From Caballeronia zhejiangensis (lineage in GTDB: Bacteria; Pseudomonadota; Gammaproteobacteria; Burkholderiales; Burkholderiaceae): DNA of 64,000 nt. Shown here piece by piece: positions 1 to 7,639 of the stretch (within the stretch, counting starts at the first letter, position 1; every line of letters starts with the position of its first letter). The stretch lies in NCBI RefSeq assembly GCF_000698575.1, contig NZ_JFHD01000001.1, positions 310,001-374,000 on the forward strand, written 5' to 3'. The notes beneath the pieces are model-generated. The model had not been told where the DNA came from. It made no database searches and worked only from the letters and a program-made list of their open reading frames with translations. A program made the translations under genes and the position numbers.

Positions 1-283
1 TCACCGATCCCACCGAAAGGTCGATGCCGCCCGACAGAATCACAAAGGTCTCGCCTACCGCGACGACGATCAGAAACGCATTGTCGATCAGCAGATTGAG
101 AAAGACCTGCGGCGAGAAGAAGCCGGTGTACATCACCGAGCCGAGTACCGAGATCGCGATGAACAGCGTGATTGTCGCGGCGAGCGGCAGATAGCGGCTC
201 GTCGAGAAGCTGCGCTTCGGTGCAGCGGCGTCGCGAGGATGCGCAAGCGTGACGCCCGGCGGCTTGGGCAAGGGCGAACTCAT
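1..283 (-). CDS. yjfF: Sugar ABC transporter permease, YjfF-like (partial, C-terminus outside window)
   Basis: This is the N-terminal part of a second inner-membrane permease for the sugar importer encoded by the next three genes. The translated fragment begins MSSPLPKPPG, followed by a hydrophobic helix (about residues 29-50) and a GGIDLSVG motif near the window edge, which is typical of RbsC/YtfT/YjfF permeases. The start ATG (281-283) overlaps the stop of the preceding permease gene in an ATGA arrangement, so translation is probably coupled. Only about 94 codons are visible. The order binding protein, ATPase, permease, permease matches E. coli ytfQ-ytfR-ytfT-yjfF. The assignment rests mainly on this order. 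Confidence 0.85.
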   Translation of the reverse strand, partial: MSSPLPKPPGVTLAHPRDAAAPKRSFSTSRYLPLAATITLFIAISVLGSVMYTGFFSPQVFLNLLIDNAFLIVVAVGETFVILSGGIDLSVGSV

Positions 284-1338
284 CGGCGCACCTCGCTGCG
301 GCCAATAGCAGGGCGGCGCGCGAACTTCACGACCGTCGCGCGGAACTCGCCCGATTGCAGCATCATCACCGCGAACACGACGATGGCTTTCACCACGAGA
401 TTCACCTCCGGAGGCACGCCGAGCGAATAGATCAGATACGTGAGCGTCTGGATGATGAGCGCGCCGATCACGCTGCCCGCGAGCGTAAAGCGACCGCCCG
501 TGAGCGCGGTGCCGCCGAGCGTGACGGCGAGGATCGCATCGAGTTCGAGCAAGAGGCCCGCGTTGTTGCCGTCGGCGCTCTTGACGTTCGAGCTGATGAG
601 AATGCCCGCCACGCCCGCGCACAAACCGCTGAATGCATACGCGCCGAGCGTGAGCCGTTTCGCCTGCACGCCCGCGACGCGCGCGGCGGTCGGATTGATG
701 CCGATCGCCTGCAGGAAGAGGCCGAGCGCCGTGCGCGTGATCGCAAGATACAGCAGCACGAACACGAGCGCGACGATCCATATCGATGTCGGCAATCCGA
801 GCAGATAGCCGCCGCCGAAGAAGAAGTAGGGCGTGTAGTAGATCGTGATGATCTGACCGTTCGTGATGAGCTGCGCGATGCCGCGTCCCGCGACCATCAG
901 GATGAGCGTCGCGATGATCGGCTGCATGCCCGCGCGCGCGACGAGCAGGCCGTTCCACAAGCCGCACAGCAACGCGACGCCGAGCGCCGCCACGATCACG
1001 ACAGGCAACGGGAAGCGCGTGACGTTGCCCGCGATCGATCCGCCGATCGCCCACGCGGCGACCGCTCCCGCGATGGCGACGACCGCGCCGACGGAGATAT
1101 CGATGCCGCGCGTGGCGATCACGATAGTCATGCCGAGCGCGACGACCGCGAGCGGCGCGGCGCGATTGAGGATATCGACGAGACTGCCGTAGACGTGACC
1201 GTTGCGCCACTCGACATGCAGAAAGCCCGGATTGAACGCAGCGTTCAGCGCGAGCAGCAGCACGAGCGTGACGATCGGCCAGCCGAGCCGATGTTCCATC
1301 ATCGAACGAAGCGTCATGCGGCGCGCGGTGTCATCCAT
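280..1338 (-). CDS. ytfT: Sugar ABC transporter permease, YtfT-like
   Basis: Inner-membrane permease of 352 residues, the usual size for the RbsC/YtfT family. It has about eight to ten hydrophobic segments, and the family motif TRGIDISVGAVVAI sits around residues 76-89. It forms the translocation channel for a monosaccharide; galactofuranose is known for E. coli YtfT, while the substrate here is inferred. The start overlaps the ATPase stop by 8 bp and the end overlaps the next permease by 4 bp, so all four genes form one tightly packed operon. A second in-frame ATG lies seven codons in; the first is chosen because it keeps the overlap with the ATPase gene. Confidence 0.9.
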   Translation of the reverse strand: MDDTARRMTLRSMMEHRLGWPIVTLVLLLALNAAFNPGFLHVEWRNGHVYGSLVDILNRAAPLAVVALGMTIVIATRGIDISVGAVVAIAGAVAAWAIGGSIAGNVTRFPLPVVIVAALGVALLCGLWNGLLVARAGMQPIIATLILMVAGRGIAQLITNGQIITIYYTPYFFFGGGYLLGLPTSIWIVALVFVLLYLAITRTALGLFLQAIGINPTAARVAGVQAKRLTLGAYAFSGLCAGVAGILISSNVKSADGNNAGLLLELDAILAVTLGGTALTGGRFTLAGSVIGALIIQTLTYLIYSLGVPPEVNLVVKAIVVFAVMMLQSGEFRATVVKFARRPAIGRSEVRR

Positions 1339-2851
1339 GTTCGGCTCCGATCATTTCGCATACCGTATCTTCGCTGGTTCCGGCGGGCAACTCGCCGACC
1401 TTGCGCCGGTCGCGCAACACGACGATGCGATTCGCGATACGCACCACCTCCGATATCTCCGAAGAAATGAACAGCACGGCCATGCCCGTCGATGCGAGCC
1501 GGAGTATTTCGTCCATGATTTCCTGCTTCGCGGCGACGTCGATGCCGCGCGTCGGCTCGTCGAGAATCAGAAGGCGCGGCTCGGTCGCGAGCCACCGCGC
1601 GATGAGCGCCTTCTGCTGATTGCCGCCGGACAAGAGACCGATAGGCATGTCGAGCGTCGCGGCCTTGATGCCGAGCGCGCGCACGAAGCGTTCGGCGAGC
1701 GCGTTCTGTTCGGCGCGCGTGAGGCAGCGCCGCGCGCCCATGCGTGCCTGCAACGCCAGCGCGATGTTCTCGCGCAGCGACAGCTCCGCGACGATGCCGT
1801 CCGCTTTGCGCTCTTCCGGACAGAACGCGATGCCGTGACGGATCGCCTGCGCGGGCGTCGTGAAGGAGACCGGCATGCCATCGATGCGCAGTTCGCCTTC
1901 GTCGGGCTTTTCGAGGCCGAAGAGCAGCTTCGCGAGTTCGGTGCGCCCCGAACCGAGCAGGCCCGCGACGCCCACCACTTCGCCCGCGCGCACGCGCAGA
2001 TCGAGCGGTTGAAGCTGGCCTTTCTGGCCGAGTCGCGTGGCATCGAGCAACGCCGTTTCCTGCGTGGCCGTTTCGATGTCGTCGGGCGGCGACTGACGCG
2101 CCTGCGCGGCGGCAAGCTCACGGCCGAGCATCGCCGCGATGAGCGCCTGCGCGCCCAGTTCGCTCGTCGGCCATTCACCGACGCGCCGGCTGTTGCGCAA
2201 TACCGTGATGCGATCCGAGATCGCATAGACCTGATTCAGAAAGTGCGTGACGAAGAGAATCGCGAGCCCTTGTTCGCGCAAGCGGCGCAGTACATCGAAG
2301 AGGCGGCGCACTTCGTCGTCGTCGAGGCTGGAGGTCGGCTCGTCGAGAATCAGCACTTTGGACGATAGCTTGAGCGCGCGCGCGATCGCGACCATCTGCT
2401 GCACGGCGACCGAATAGCTCGTCAGCACACGCGTCACGTCGATATCGAGACCGATGCGCGCAAGCAGCTCACGCGCTTGCCCGTGCGTCTTATCCCAGTC
2501 GATGCGATAGCCATGCAGCGCGCCGCGCCGCGGAAAATAGCCTGCGAAGATGTTCTCCGCCACCGACAGGTTCGGGCACAGATTCACTTCCTGATAGACC
2601 GTGCTGATGCCGAGCTTCTGCGCGTCAAGCGGCGAATCGGGATGGATCGCGCGGCCCTCGAGCAGAATCTCGCCGGCGTCGAGACTCACGACGCCGGTCA
2701 GCACTTTTATGAGCGTCGACTTGCCCGCGCCGTTCTGCCCCATGAGCGCGTGAACCTCGCCCGGATAGAGCGCAAGGTTCACGTCCTGCAGCGCATGAAC
2801 GCCGGCGAAGCGCTTGTCGATGCCGCGCAACTCCAGTACTGGCGATGTCAT
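1331..2851 (-). CDS. ytfR: Sugar ABC transporter ATP-binding protein, YtfR-like
   Basis: Tandem ATPase of 506 residues, the standard length for RbsA/MglA/YtfR. The N-terminal cassette has a perfect Walker A (GQNGAGKST, residues 38-46), a VAVQQM-type signature and Walker B (VLILDEPTS). The C-terminal cassette has the degenerate P-loop GLLGSGRTE and an intact LSGGNQQK signature with LLILDEPTRG. Degeneracy of the second P-loop is normal in this family and does not mean the gene is broken. It powers import through the two adjacent permeases. The gene starts 6 bp after the binding-protein stop. Confidence 0.93.
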   Translation of the reverse strand: MTSPVLELRGIDKRFAGVHALQDVNLALYPGEVHALMGQNGAGKSTLIKVLTGVVSLDAGEILLEGRAIHPDSPLDAQKLGISTVYQEVNLCPNLSVAENIFAGYFPRRGALHGYRIDWDKTHGQARELLARIGLDIDVTRVLTSYSVAVQQMVAIARALKLSSKVLILDEPTSSLDDDEVRRLFDVLRRLREQGLAILFVTHFLNQVYAISDRITVLRNSRRVGEWPTSELGAQALIAAMLGRELAAAQARQSPPDDIETATQETALLDATRLGQKGQLQPLDLRVRAGEVVGVAGLLGSGRTELAKLLFGLEKPDEGELRIDGMPVSFTTPAQAIRHGIAFCPEERKADGIVAELSLRENIALALQARMGARRCLTRAEQNALAERFVRALGIKAATLDMPIGLLSGGNQQKALIARWLATEPRLLILDEPTRGIDVAAKQEIMDEILRLASTGMAVLFISSEISEVVRIANRIVVLRDRRKVGELPAGTSEDTVCEMIGAEHG

Positions 2852-2857
2852 CGGCGG

Positions 2858-3817
2858 TCAGTATTTGCGGTTGGGGAATTCCTTCGCCGCGACCTCCATC
2901 GGGAAGATGCTTTCCTGCGTAACGATCCGCTTGGGCACCGACTTGCCCGCCTTGATGTCCTTCACCACGGACATCAGCTGCGGCCCGAGCAGCGGGCTGC
3001 ATTCCACGGATACGTTGAGCTTGCCCGCCATCATCGCTTCGAACGCGCCCTTCACGCCATCGACGGAAATGATGATGATGTCCTTGCCCGGCTTCATGCC
3101 CGCTTCCTCGATCGCCTGAATCGCGCCGATCGCCATGTCGTCGTTGTGTGCGTAAAGCACGTTGATCTTCTTGCCTTCGGCCTTGAGAAATGCCTCCATC
3201 ACTTCCTTGCCCTTCGCGCGCGTGAAGTCGCCGGTCTGCGAGCGAATGATCTTGAACTTCGGATCGGATTTGATGATTTCCTCGAAGCCCTTCTTGCGAT
3301 CGATCGCGGGCGCGGAGCCCACCGTTCCCTGCAATTCGACGATATTGATCGGCCCCGGATTGCCTTTCTCCTTCTCGACGAGCCAGCGGCCCGCCTTGCG
3401 GCCTTCCTCGGTGAAGTCCGAGCCGATGAACGTGACATAGAGCGAGTCGTCCTTGCTGCTGATCGCGCGGTCCGTTAGCACGACGGGAATCTTCGCGTTC
3501 TTTGCTTCGACGAGCACGGTCTCCCAGCCAGTCTCCACGACGGGCGAGAACGCGATCACATCGACCTTTTGCGCGATGTACGAGCGGATTGCCTTGATCT
3601 GATTCTCCTGCTTCTGCTGCGCGTCGGAGAACTTCAGGTCGATGCCGGCTTCCTTCGCGCTCGACTTGATCGACTCGGTGTTGGCGGTGCGCCATTCGCT
3701 TTCGGCGCCCACCTGCGCGAACCCGAGGACGATGGGCTTCTGCGCGAACGCGGAAAGCGGGAGCATTGCGCCGAGTGGCGCGGCGGCCATCGCAACTAAC
3801 ACGGTGCGGCGTTTCAT
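2858..3817 (-). CDS. ytfQ: Periplasmic sugar-binding protein, YtfQ-like
   Basis: Substrate-binding protein of the transporter, 319 residues, with an N-terminal signal peptide (basic KRR, hydrophobic core, likely cleavage after SAFA at about residue 25). The mature part is a type I periplasmic binding fold (Peripla_BP_4). It shows the YtfQ-like segments GFAQVGAESEWRTANTESIK, VDVIAFSPVVETGW and NIVELQGTVGSAPAIDR. E. coli YtfQ binds galactofuranose; the same ligand is probable but not proven here. It is the first gene of the operon, with a good ribosome-binding site (GGAGGAACC) before the ATG. Confidence 0.92.
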   Translation of the reverse strand: MKRRTVLVAMAAAPLGAMLPLSAFAQKPIVLGFAQVGAESEWRTANTESIKSSAKEAGIDLKFSDAQQKQENQIKAIRSYIAQKVDVIAFSPVVETGWETVLVEAKNAKIPVVLTDRAISSKDDSLYVTFIGSDFTEEGRKAGRWLVEKEKGNPGPINIVELQGTVGSAPAIDRKKGFEEIIKSDPKFKIIRSQTGDFTRAKGKEVMEAFLKAEGKKINVLYAHNDDMAIGAIQAIEEAGMKPGKDIIIISVDGVKGAFEAMMAGKLNVSVECSPLLGPQLMSVVKDIKAGKSVPKRIVTQESIFPMEVAAKEFPNRKY

Positions 3818-4229
3818 GTCAGTGGTTCCTCCATCCGTTGGCTATGTATCCGTGCTTGTTCGAATGATTATGGAATAACCTGTTAATTCGTTGTTCTATT
3901 CATCCCGATGCCATTCCGGTATTTGGGTTTTGAGACGAGCGAGGCAACGGCGCCGAGATAGATTGACTATATGAAGGTATTCGGCCAGTTTTAATTCACG
4001 TTAACCCGCTTTTACTACCGAAACAGTCATACCATCTCGCACCGCGCGCTGCGCCGCAACATGCAGATTCGCACGCGAGGAAAGAACTGGTAACGCCTGC
4101 GTAATCGCTGCTAATGGCTCGTAAGCACTCGGGGAAACGACGTTTTGCTTGTGTGATCGTGGCATCGCGCGCTCGACGAAGATTGCTCCCGTTGCAATCC
4201 GCAACGTCCCTTATCCGAAAAGGAGCAGC
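3818..4229. other. Intergenic region (412 bp) between sugar transporter and small ORFs
   Basis: This region is AT-richer than its surroundings. It must carry the minus-strand promoter for the sugar operon and probably a plus-strand promoter for the small genes that follow. An imperfect 17-bp dyad at 3873-3889 (gaataacctgttaattc, 6 of 8 positions matching in each arm) lies about 56 bp upstream of the ytfQ start. It could be a regulator site, but this is weak. No convincing -35/-10 pair and no terminator were found, and no ORF with coding character. Confidence 0.4.
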
Positions 4230-4397
4230 ATGAACGTCACCAGCCCTGCCACTCAACATACGACGCAAGCGACGTCGCACACGCTGCCGATCAAGCGCGG
4301 CACCGAAACGCCGACCGTCGAAACCGGCACGCCCGCGGCGAAGACGCCCGCGAGCAATCCGGCGCATCTCGGCAATCACGTCGATACGACTGCGTAA
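4230..4397 (+). CDS. Small hypothetical protein (55 aa), Thr/Ala/Pro-rich
   Basis: This short ORF is preceded by a good ribosome-binding site (AAAAGGAGCAGC, 5 nt before the ATG), which is the main reason for calling it. The 55-residue product is polar and rich in Thr, Ala, Pro and His (MNVTSPATQHTTQATSHTLP at the N-terminus). It has no signal peptide, no membrane segment and no recognised domain, and is probably disordered. It ends 3 bp before the next small ORF, so the two are likely cotranscribed. Function unknown. Confidence 0.5.
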   Translation: MNVTSPATQHTTQATSHTLPIKRGTETPTVETGTPAAKTPASNPAHLGNHVDTTA

Positions 4398-4400
4398 ATC

Positions 4401-4583
4401 ATGCGGAGGTCTTTTCGTCTTGCCCTTGCGTGCGCGGCGCTTGCGGCGTGCCCGTTCGTGCTCGACGGCTGCGCGCTCGCCGCGTTGCCGTGCCGCGCGA
4501 CATCGGCGTTGCTGAAGGTCGTGCCGGTCGTGGGTCATGCCGCGTCCACGCCTTTCGACGCCTGCGCTACTGCCATCGACTGA
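4401..4583 (+). CDS. Small lipoprotein (60 aa), DUF6726-like
   Basis: A 60-residue protein with a lipoprotein signal: basic start, hydrophobic core and lipobox VLDGC with the acylated Cys at position 24. The mature part is about 36 residues, with the pattern ALPCRATSALLKVVPVVGHA. From memory this resembles tiny beta-proteobacterial lipoproteins grouped as DUF6726; a database search would settle it. It starts 3 bp after the preceding ORF and ends 1 bp before the start of the following secreted protein, indicating an operon. Function unknown. Confidence 0.65.
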   Translation: MRRSFRLALACAALAACPFVLDGCALAALPCRATSALLKVVPVVGHAASTPFDACATAID

Positions 4584-4584
4584 T

Positions 4585-5205
4585 ATGAAGCGAACGATTC
4601 TTCGTTGCGCGTTTTTCGTTTGCATGGCGATGCCGGCATTCGCCGCGGCGCAGAAGCCTTTCGACTTCCGCGGCCTGCAGCTCGGCATCGCGCTCGATGC
4701 ATTCCGGCGCGACGAGCCCGCGCGCGCGACGCCGCCCGGCAGCGTCGCCGTATGCGACACGGATATCGACGCGGCATCGCTCGGCATGGTGCTGCGCGAT
4801 ACGCACAGCCTGTCGATCGCCTGCAAGTGGGCGCATCGCACGCAAGGCGGCTGGAGGGAATCGGCGGCCGTCGTCGATGGCACGCTCGCCCGCGATCACG
4901 TATTGCGCTTCCTGGCGATGCCGGGCGATCCGTCGCCGCGGCTGTATCGCATGTCGTTCGTGATCGATGCGCGCGTCGCCGACGACTTCGCCGAAGGTCT
5001 GTCGTCGAAGTTCGGCCGAAGCCGCGTCGAGCGCGCGAACGGTTATCAGACGCGCACCTGGGAGAACGCGACCAGCTCGATCACGCTGGAAGCGAACGGC
5101 GCGGCGGCCTCGGCGCGCGTGATTTATCGGCTGAAGGCGTACGAAGCGTGGCTGCGCGATACGACCGACCGGTGGCGTCTTGCCGCGGTGCACGACGCGC
5201 CCTGA
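4585..5205 (+). CDS. Secreted protein of unknown function (206 aa)
   Basis: The ATG at 4585 is chosen because it gives a clean Sec signal peptide (MKRTILRC, hydrophobic core, cleavage near AFAAA, about residues 18-22); an upstream in-frame ATG would spoil it. The mature protein begins with KPFDFRGLQLGIALDAFRR, a pattern seen in small periplasmic proteins where a conserved region follows DFxGxxLG. No enzyme motif was recognised. It has two Cys (about residues 52 and 75) that could form a periplasmic disulphide. It starts 1 bp after the lipoprotein gene and ends 20 bp before flgH. Confidence 0.7.
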   Translation: MKRTILRCAFFVCMAMPAFAAAQKPFDFRGLQLGIALDAFRRDEPARATPPGSVAVCDTDIDAASLGMVLRDTHSLSIACKWAHRTQGGWRESAAVVDGTLARDHVLRFLAMPGDPSPRLYRMSFVIDARVADDFAEGLSSKFGRSRVERANGYQTRTWENATSSITLEANGAAASARVIYRLKAYEAWLRDTTDRWRLAAVHDAP

Positions 5206-5225
5206 ATCAAAGGAGAGGATTGTTC

Positions 5226-5894
5226 ATGAAATTCGCGACATTGCCCTGCTCGGCGTTCGCACTCGCACTGGCGGCGTGCTCGTCGTCGGGCTCGCACTCG
5301 ATCGTCGAGATGCCCACTTATGCGCCGGCCGTCGCGCAACCGGTCAACGTCAACACGCTGGGCGCGATCTATCAGGCGGGATCGTCGGTGTCGCTGTACG
5401 AGACTTCGCGCGCGCAGAAGGTCGGCGACGTGCTGACGATCCGTCTTGCGGAGTCGTATCAGGGCAGCAATTCCGCCGATGCCAAGGCGAGCCGCGCGAG
5501 CAGCATCAGCGCCGAGGCCGCCGACAAGTCCAGCAGCGCGGCGGCGCGGCTTGCGCGTCTTTTCAACGTCGGTTCGGCGGATACGTCGTTCAAGGGCAAT
5601 GGCAGCACGAGCAATCTGTCGGCGATGAGCGGCACGCTCGCGGTGTCGGTCATCGGCACGTTGCCGGGCGGCAATCTCGTGGTCGCGGGCGACAAGATCA
5701 TCGCGATGAGCGGCAATCAGGACCGGCTGCGTTTCTCGGGCATCGTCAATCCGAAGGACATCGAGGCAGGCAATTACGTCGCGTCGAACAAGGTGGCGAA
5801 TGCGCGCATCGAGCAGGCGGGCGTCGGCATGCTCGCGGATTCAACGACGATGGGCTGGCTGCAACGTCTGTTCATGAGCGTGCTGACTTTCTGA
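5226..5894 (+). CDS. flgH: Flagellar L-ring protein FlgH (isolated copy)
   Basis: A 222-residue lipoprotein with acylated Cys at position 18 (ALAAC). It has the FlgH hallmarks GAIYQAG, KVGDVLTIRLAESYQGSNSA, GTLAVSVIGTLPGGNLVVAGDK and FSGIVNPKDI. FlgH forms the outer-membrane L-ring bushing around the flagellar rod. Length and domain content are normal. The ribosome-binding site is AAAGGAGAGGATTGTTC. No other flagellar gene is near: upstream are small secreted proteins and downstream is a convergent response regulator. It is therefore a second or displaced copy, or has been recruited for another role. Confidence 0.88.
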   Translation: MKFATLPCSAFALALAACSSSGSHSIVEMPTYAPAVAQPVNVNTLGAIYQAGSSVSLYETSRAQKVGDVLTIRLAESYQGSNSADAKASRASSISAEAADKSSSAAARLARLFNVGSADTSFKGNGSTSNLSAMSGTLAVSVIGTLPGGNLVVAGDKIIAMSGNQDRLRFSGIVNPKDIEAGNYVASNKVANARIEQAGVGMLADSTTMGWLQRLFMSVLTF

Positions 5895-5911
5895 CGATGA
5901 AGCCGCGCGCG

Positions 5912-6661
5912 CTACAGGGTCGCGCGCGCCGCGATGCGCCCGGCCGCGGTCGGATCGCCGTGCGGCACGAAGATATAGCCTTGGCCCCACACCGTCTGCA
6001 CGTAACGCGGTTCGGACGGATCGATTTCGAGCAGACGGCGCAGACGCCAGATCGCGACATCGAGACTGCGATCGCGATGCGCGCCGTTGCCGCGCATTTT
6101 TTCGTTGAGCTGCGCGCGCGTGAGCACGACCATCGCGTTCTTCACGAGTGTCTTGAGCAGCGCGAATTCGCCGGAGCGCAGCGCGATGCGTTCGCCGTCG
6201 CGGCGCAACTCGCGCGCGCCGAAGTCCATTTCGAACGGGCCGAAACGATAGGCCGGGCGAATTTCGGGCGCGCTCGCCGTGTCGGACGACACGGGCTCGC
6301 GGCGTCGCAGGATCGAGCGGATGCGCGCCAGAAGCTCGCGCGGATCGAAGGGCTTGCCGAGATAATCGTCTGCGCCGAGCTCCAGCCCGATGACGCGATC
6401 GAGCACGTCGGAGCGGGCCGTCAGCAGAATCACGGGGATATCGTCGCGCGCATTGCGCAGTTCGCGCAGCGCGCTGATGCCGTCCTTGCCGGGCATCATC
6501 ACGTCGAGCACGACCATCGAAGGGCGCTCGGCCTGCACGCGACGGCGCAACTCCGTCCCGTCGTCGAGAACGGAGACGTCGAAGCCGTGCTGCTCCAGAT
6601 AATCGCGGACGTGATCGCGCACGACGGGGTCGTCGTCGACCATCAGTACATGTGGTGTCAT
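5912..6661 (-). CDS. OmpR/PhoB-family response regulator
   Basis: A 249-residue two-domain regulator. The receiver domain (residues 1-120) has the acidic pair D10/D11, phospho-acceptor D53 (VVLDVMMPG), T83 and the K of GKPFDP. The C-terminal winged helix (about 145-235) ends with VQTVWGQGYIFVP, the OmpR family DNA-binding hairpin. The ATG at 6661 (MTPHVLMVDD) is preferred over one two codons upstream because it begins right at the first beta-strand. No kinase gene lies on this strand; the closest kinase is in the divergent operon. It closely resembles the divergent regulator at 6906. Confidence 0.9.
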   Translation of the reverse strand: MTPHVLMVDDDPVVRDHVRDYLEQHGFDVSVLDDGTELRRRVQAERPSMVVLDVMMPGKDGISALRELRNARDDIPVILLTARSDVLDRVIGLELGADDYLGKPFDPRELLARIRSILRRREPVSSDTASAPEIRPAYRFGPFEMDFGARELRRDGERIALRSGEFALLKTLVKNAMVVLTRAQLNEKMRGNGAHRDRSLDVAIWRLRRLLEIDPSEPRYVQTVWGQGYIFVPHGDPTAAGRIAARATL

Positions 6662-6905
6662 GCCCAAATTCTAAGCGCGACGCCGAGGCCCCCGCGACGC
6701 TTGCGAACTTTCCATTTCTTTCCGTTACGGCCTGTTTCGGCGCGCGTTTCGACGGCGCTTTACCGACGCGCGGGGCTTGTCGCGGGAATGGAACGCGTGT
6801 GCTGCGAGGCTTCATCGCGCGAAAGACGCGTCCGGTAAGAATCCGTAACGTTGCGCGACGCGCGAGACGCGCTGTAAGGCATTTGTGTACGAATAGAATT
6901 TTGGG

Positions 6906-7634
6906 ATGGCTACATCGGTTCTTATCGTCGACGACGATCCCGCGGTGCGCGACCTGCTGCGCCGCTTCTTTCAAGAGCAAGGCATCGACGTTTCCGTGCT
7001 GCACGATGGCGCCGGTTTGCGTCGGCGTCTGGAGCTCGAACGTCCGTCCATCGTCGTGCTCGACATCATGATGCCGGTCACGGACGGCTTGCGCGCGCTG
7101 CGCGATCTGCGCGCGGCGGGCGAAGACATTCCGGTGATCTTCGTGACCGGTTGCGACAGCGTTCCGCAAAAAATCGCCGGCCTGCAATCGGGTGCGGACG
7201 ACTATCTCGCCAAGCCGTTCGATCCGCATGAATTGCTCGCGCGGATCGAAGCGGTGCTGCGGCGGCGCACGGCCGCGCCGAGCCGGCCCGAACCCGCGCC
7301 GCGCGAACGCTTCGGGCGCTTCGAAGTCGATTTCGTGTCGCGTTCGCTGTTGCGCGGCGACGAGCGCATCGCGTTGCGCGACAGCGAGTTCGCGCTGCTG
7401 AAGGTCTTCATCAAGAATCCGTACAAGGTGCTGTCGCGCGTGCTGATCCACGATCTCGTGCATCGCGACGATCTGCCTTTCCGCGATCGCGGCCTCGATG
7501 TGCCGATCTGGCGTCTGCGCCGTCTGATCGAAGACGATCCGTCGCATCCGCGTCATGTGCAGACCGTGCGCGGGCAAGGCTATGTCTTCGTTCCCGATGC
7601 GGACGATTCGGCATCCGGCTGGATCGAGGCGTAG
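6906..7634 (+). CDS. OmpR/PhoB-family response regulator, first gene of a two-component operon
   Basis: A 242-residue regulator with the same layout as the divergent one: D10/D11, D53 (VVLDIMMPV), T83-equivalent in VTG, K in AKPFDP, and a winged-helix domain ending VQTVRGQGYVFVP. It lies 5 bp upstream of the sensor kinase gene, so the two form a cognate pair. Its promoter must lie in the 244-bp gap shared with the divergent regulator. A TAGAAT box lies only 8-13 bp before the ATG, so the leader may be very short. Confidence 0.92.
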   Translation: MATSVLIVDDDPAVRDLLRRFFQEQGIDVSVLHDGAGLRRRLELERPSIVVLDIMMPVTDGLRALRDLRAAGEDIPVIFVTGCDSVPQKIAGLQSGADDYLAKPFDPHELLARIEAVLRRRTAAPSRPEPAPRERFGRFEVDFVSRSLLRGDERIALRDSEFALLKVFIKNPYKVLSRVLIHDLVHRDDLPFRDRGLDVPIWRLRRLIEDDPSHPRHVQTVRGQGYVFVPDADDSASGWIEA

Positions 7635-7639
7635 CCGCG

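Noticed and set aside
1331-2851. Degenerate second P-loop in the YtfR ATPase (GLLGSGRTE)
   Set aside because: This substitution is normal in tandem sugar-transporter ATPases such as RbsA and MglA, so it is not a defect.
4001-4204. Possible 67-residue gene on the minus strand in the ytfQ upstream region
   Set aside because: It has no start signal and no family resemblance, and lies across the leader of the small plus-strand ORF.
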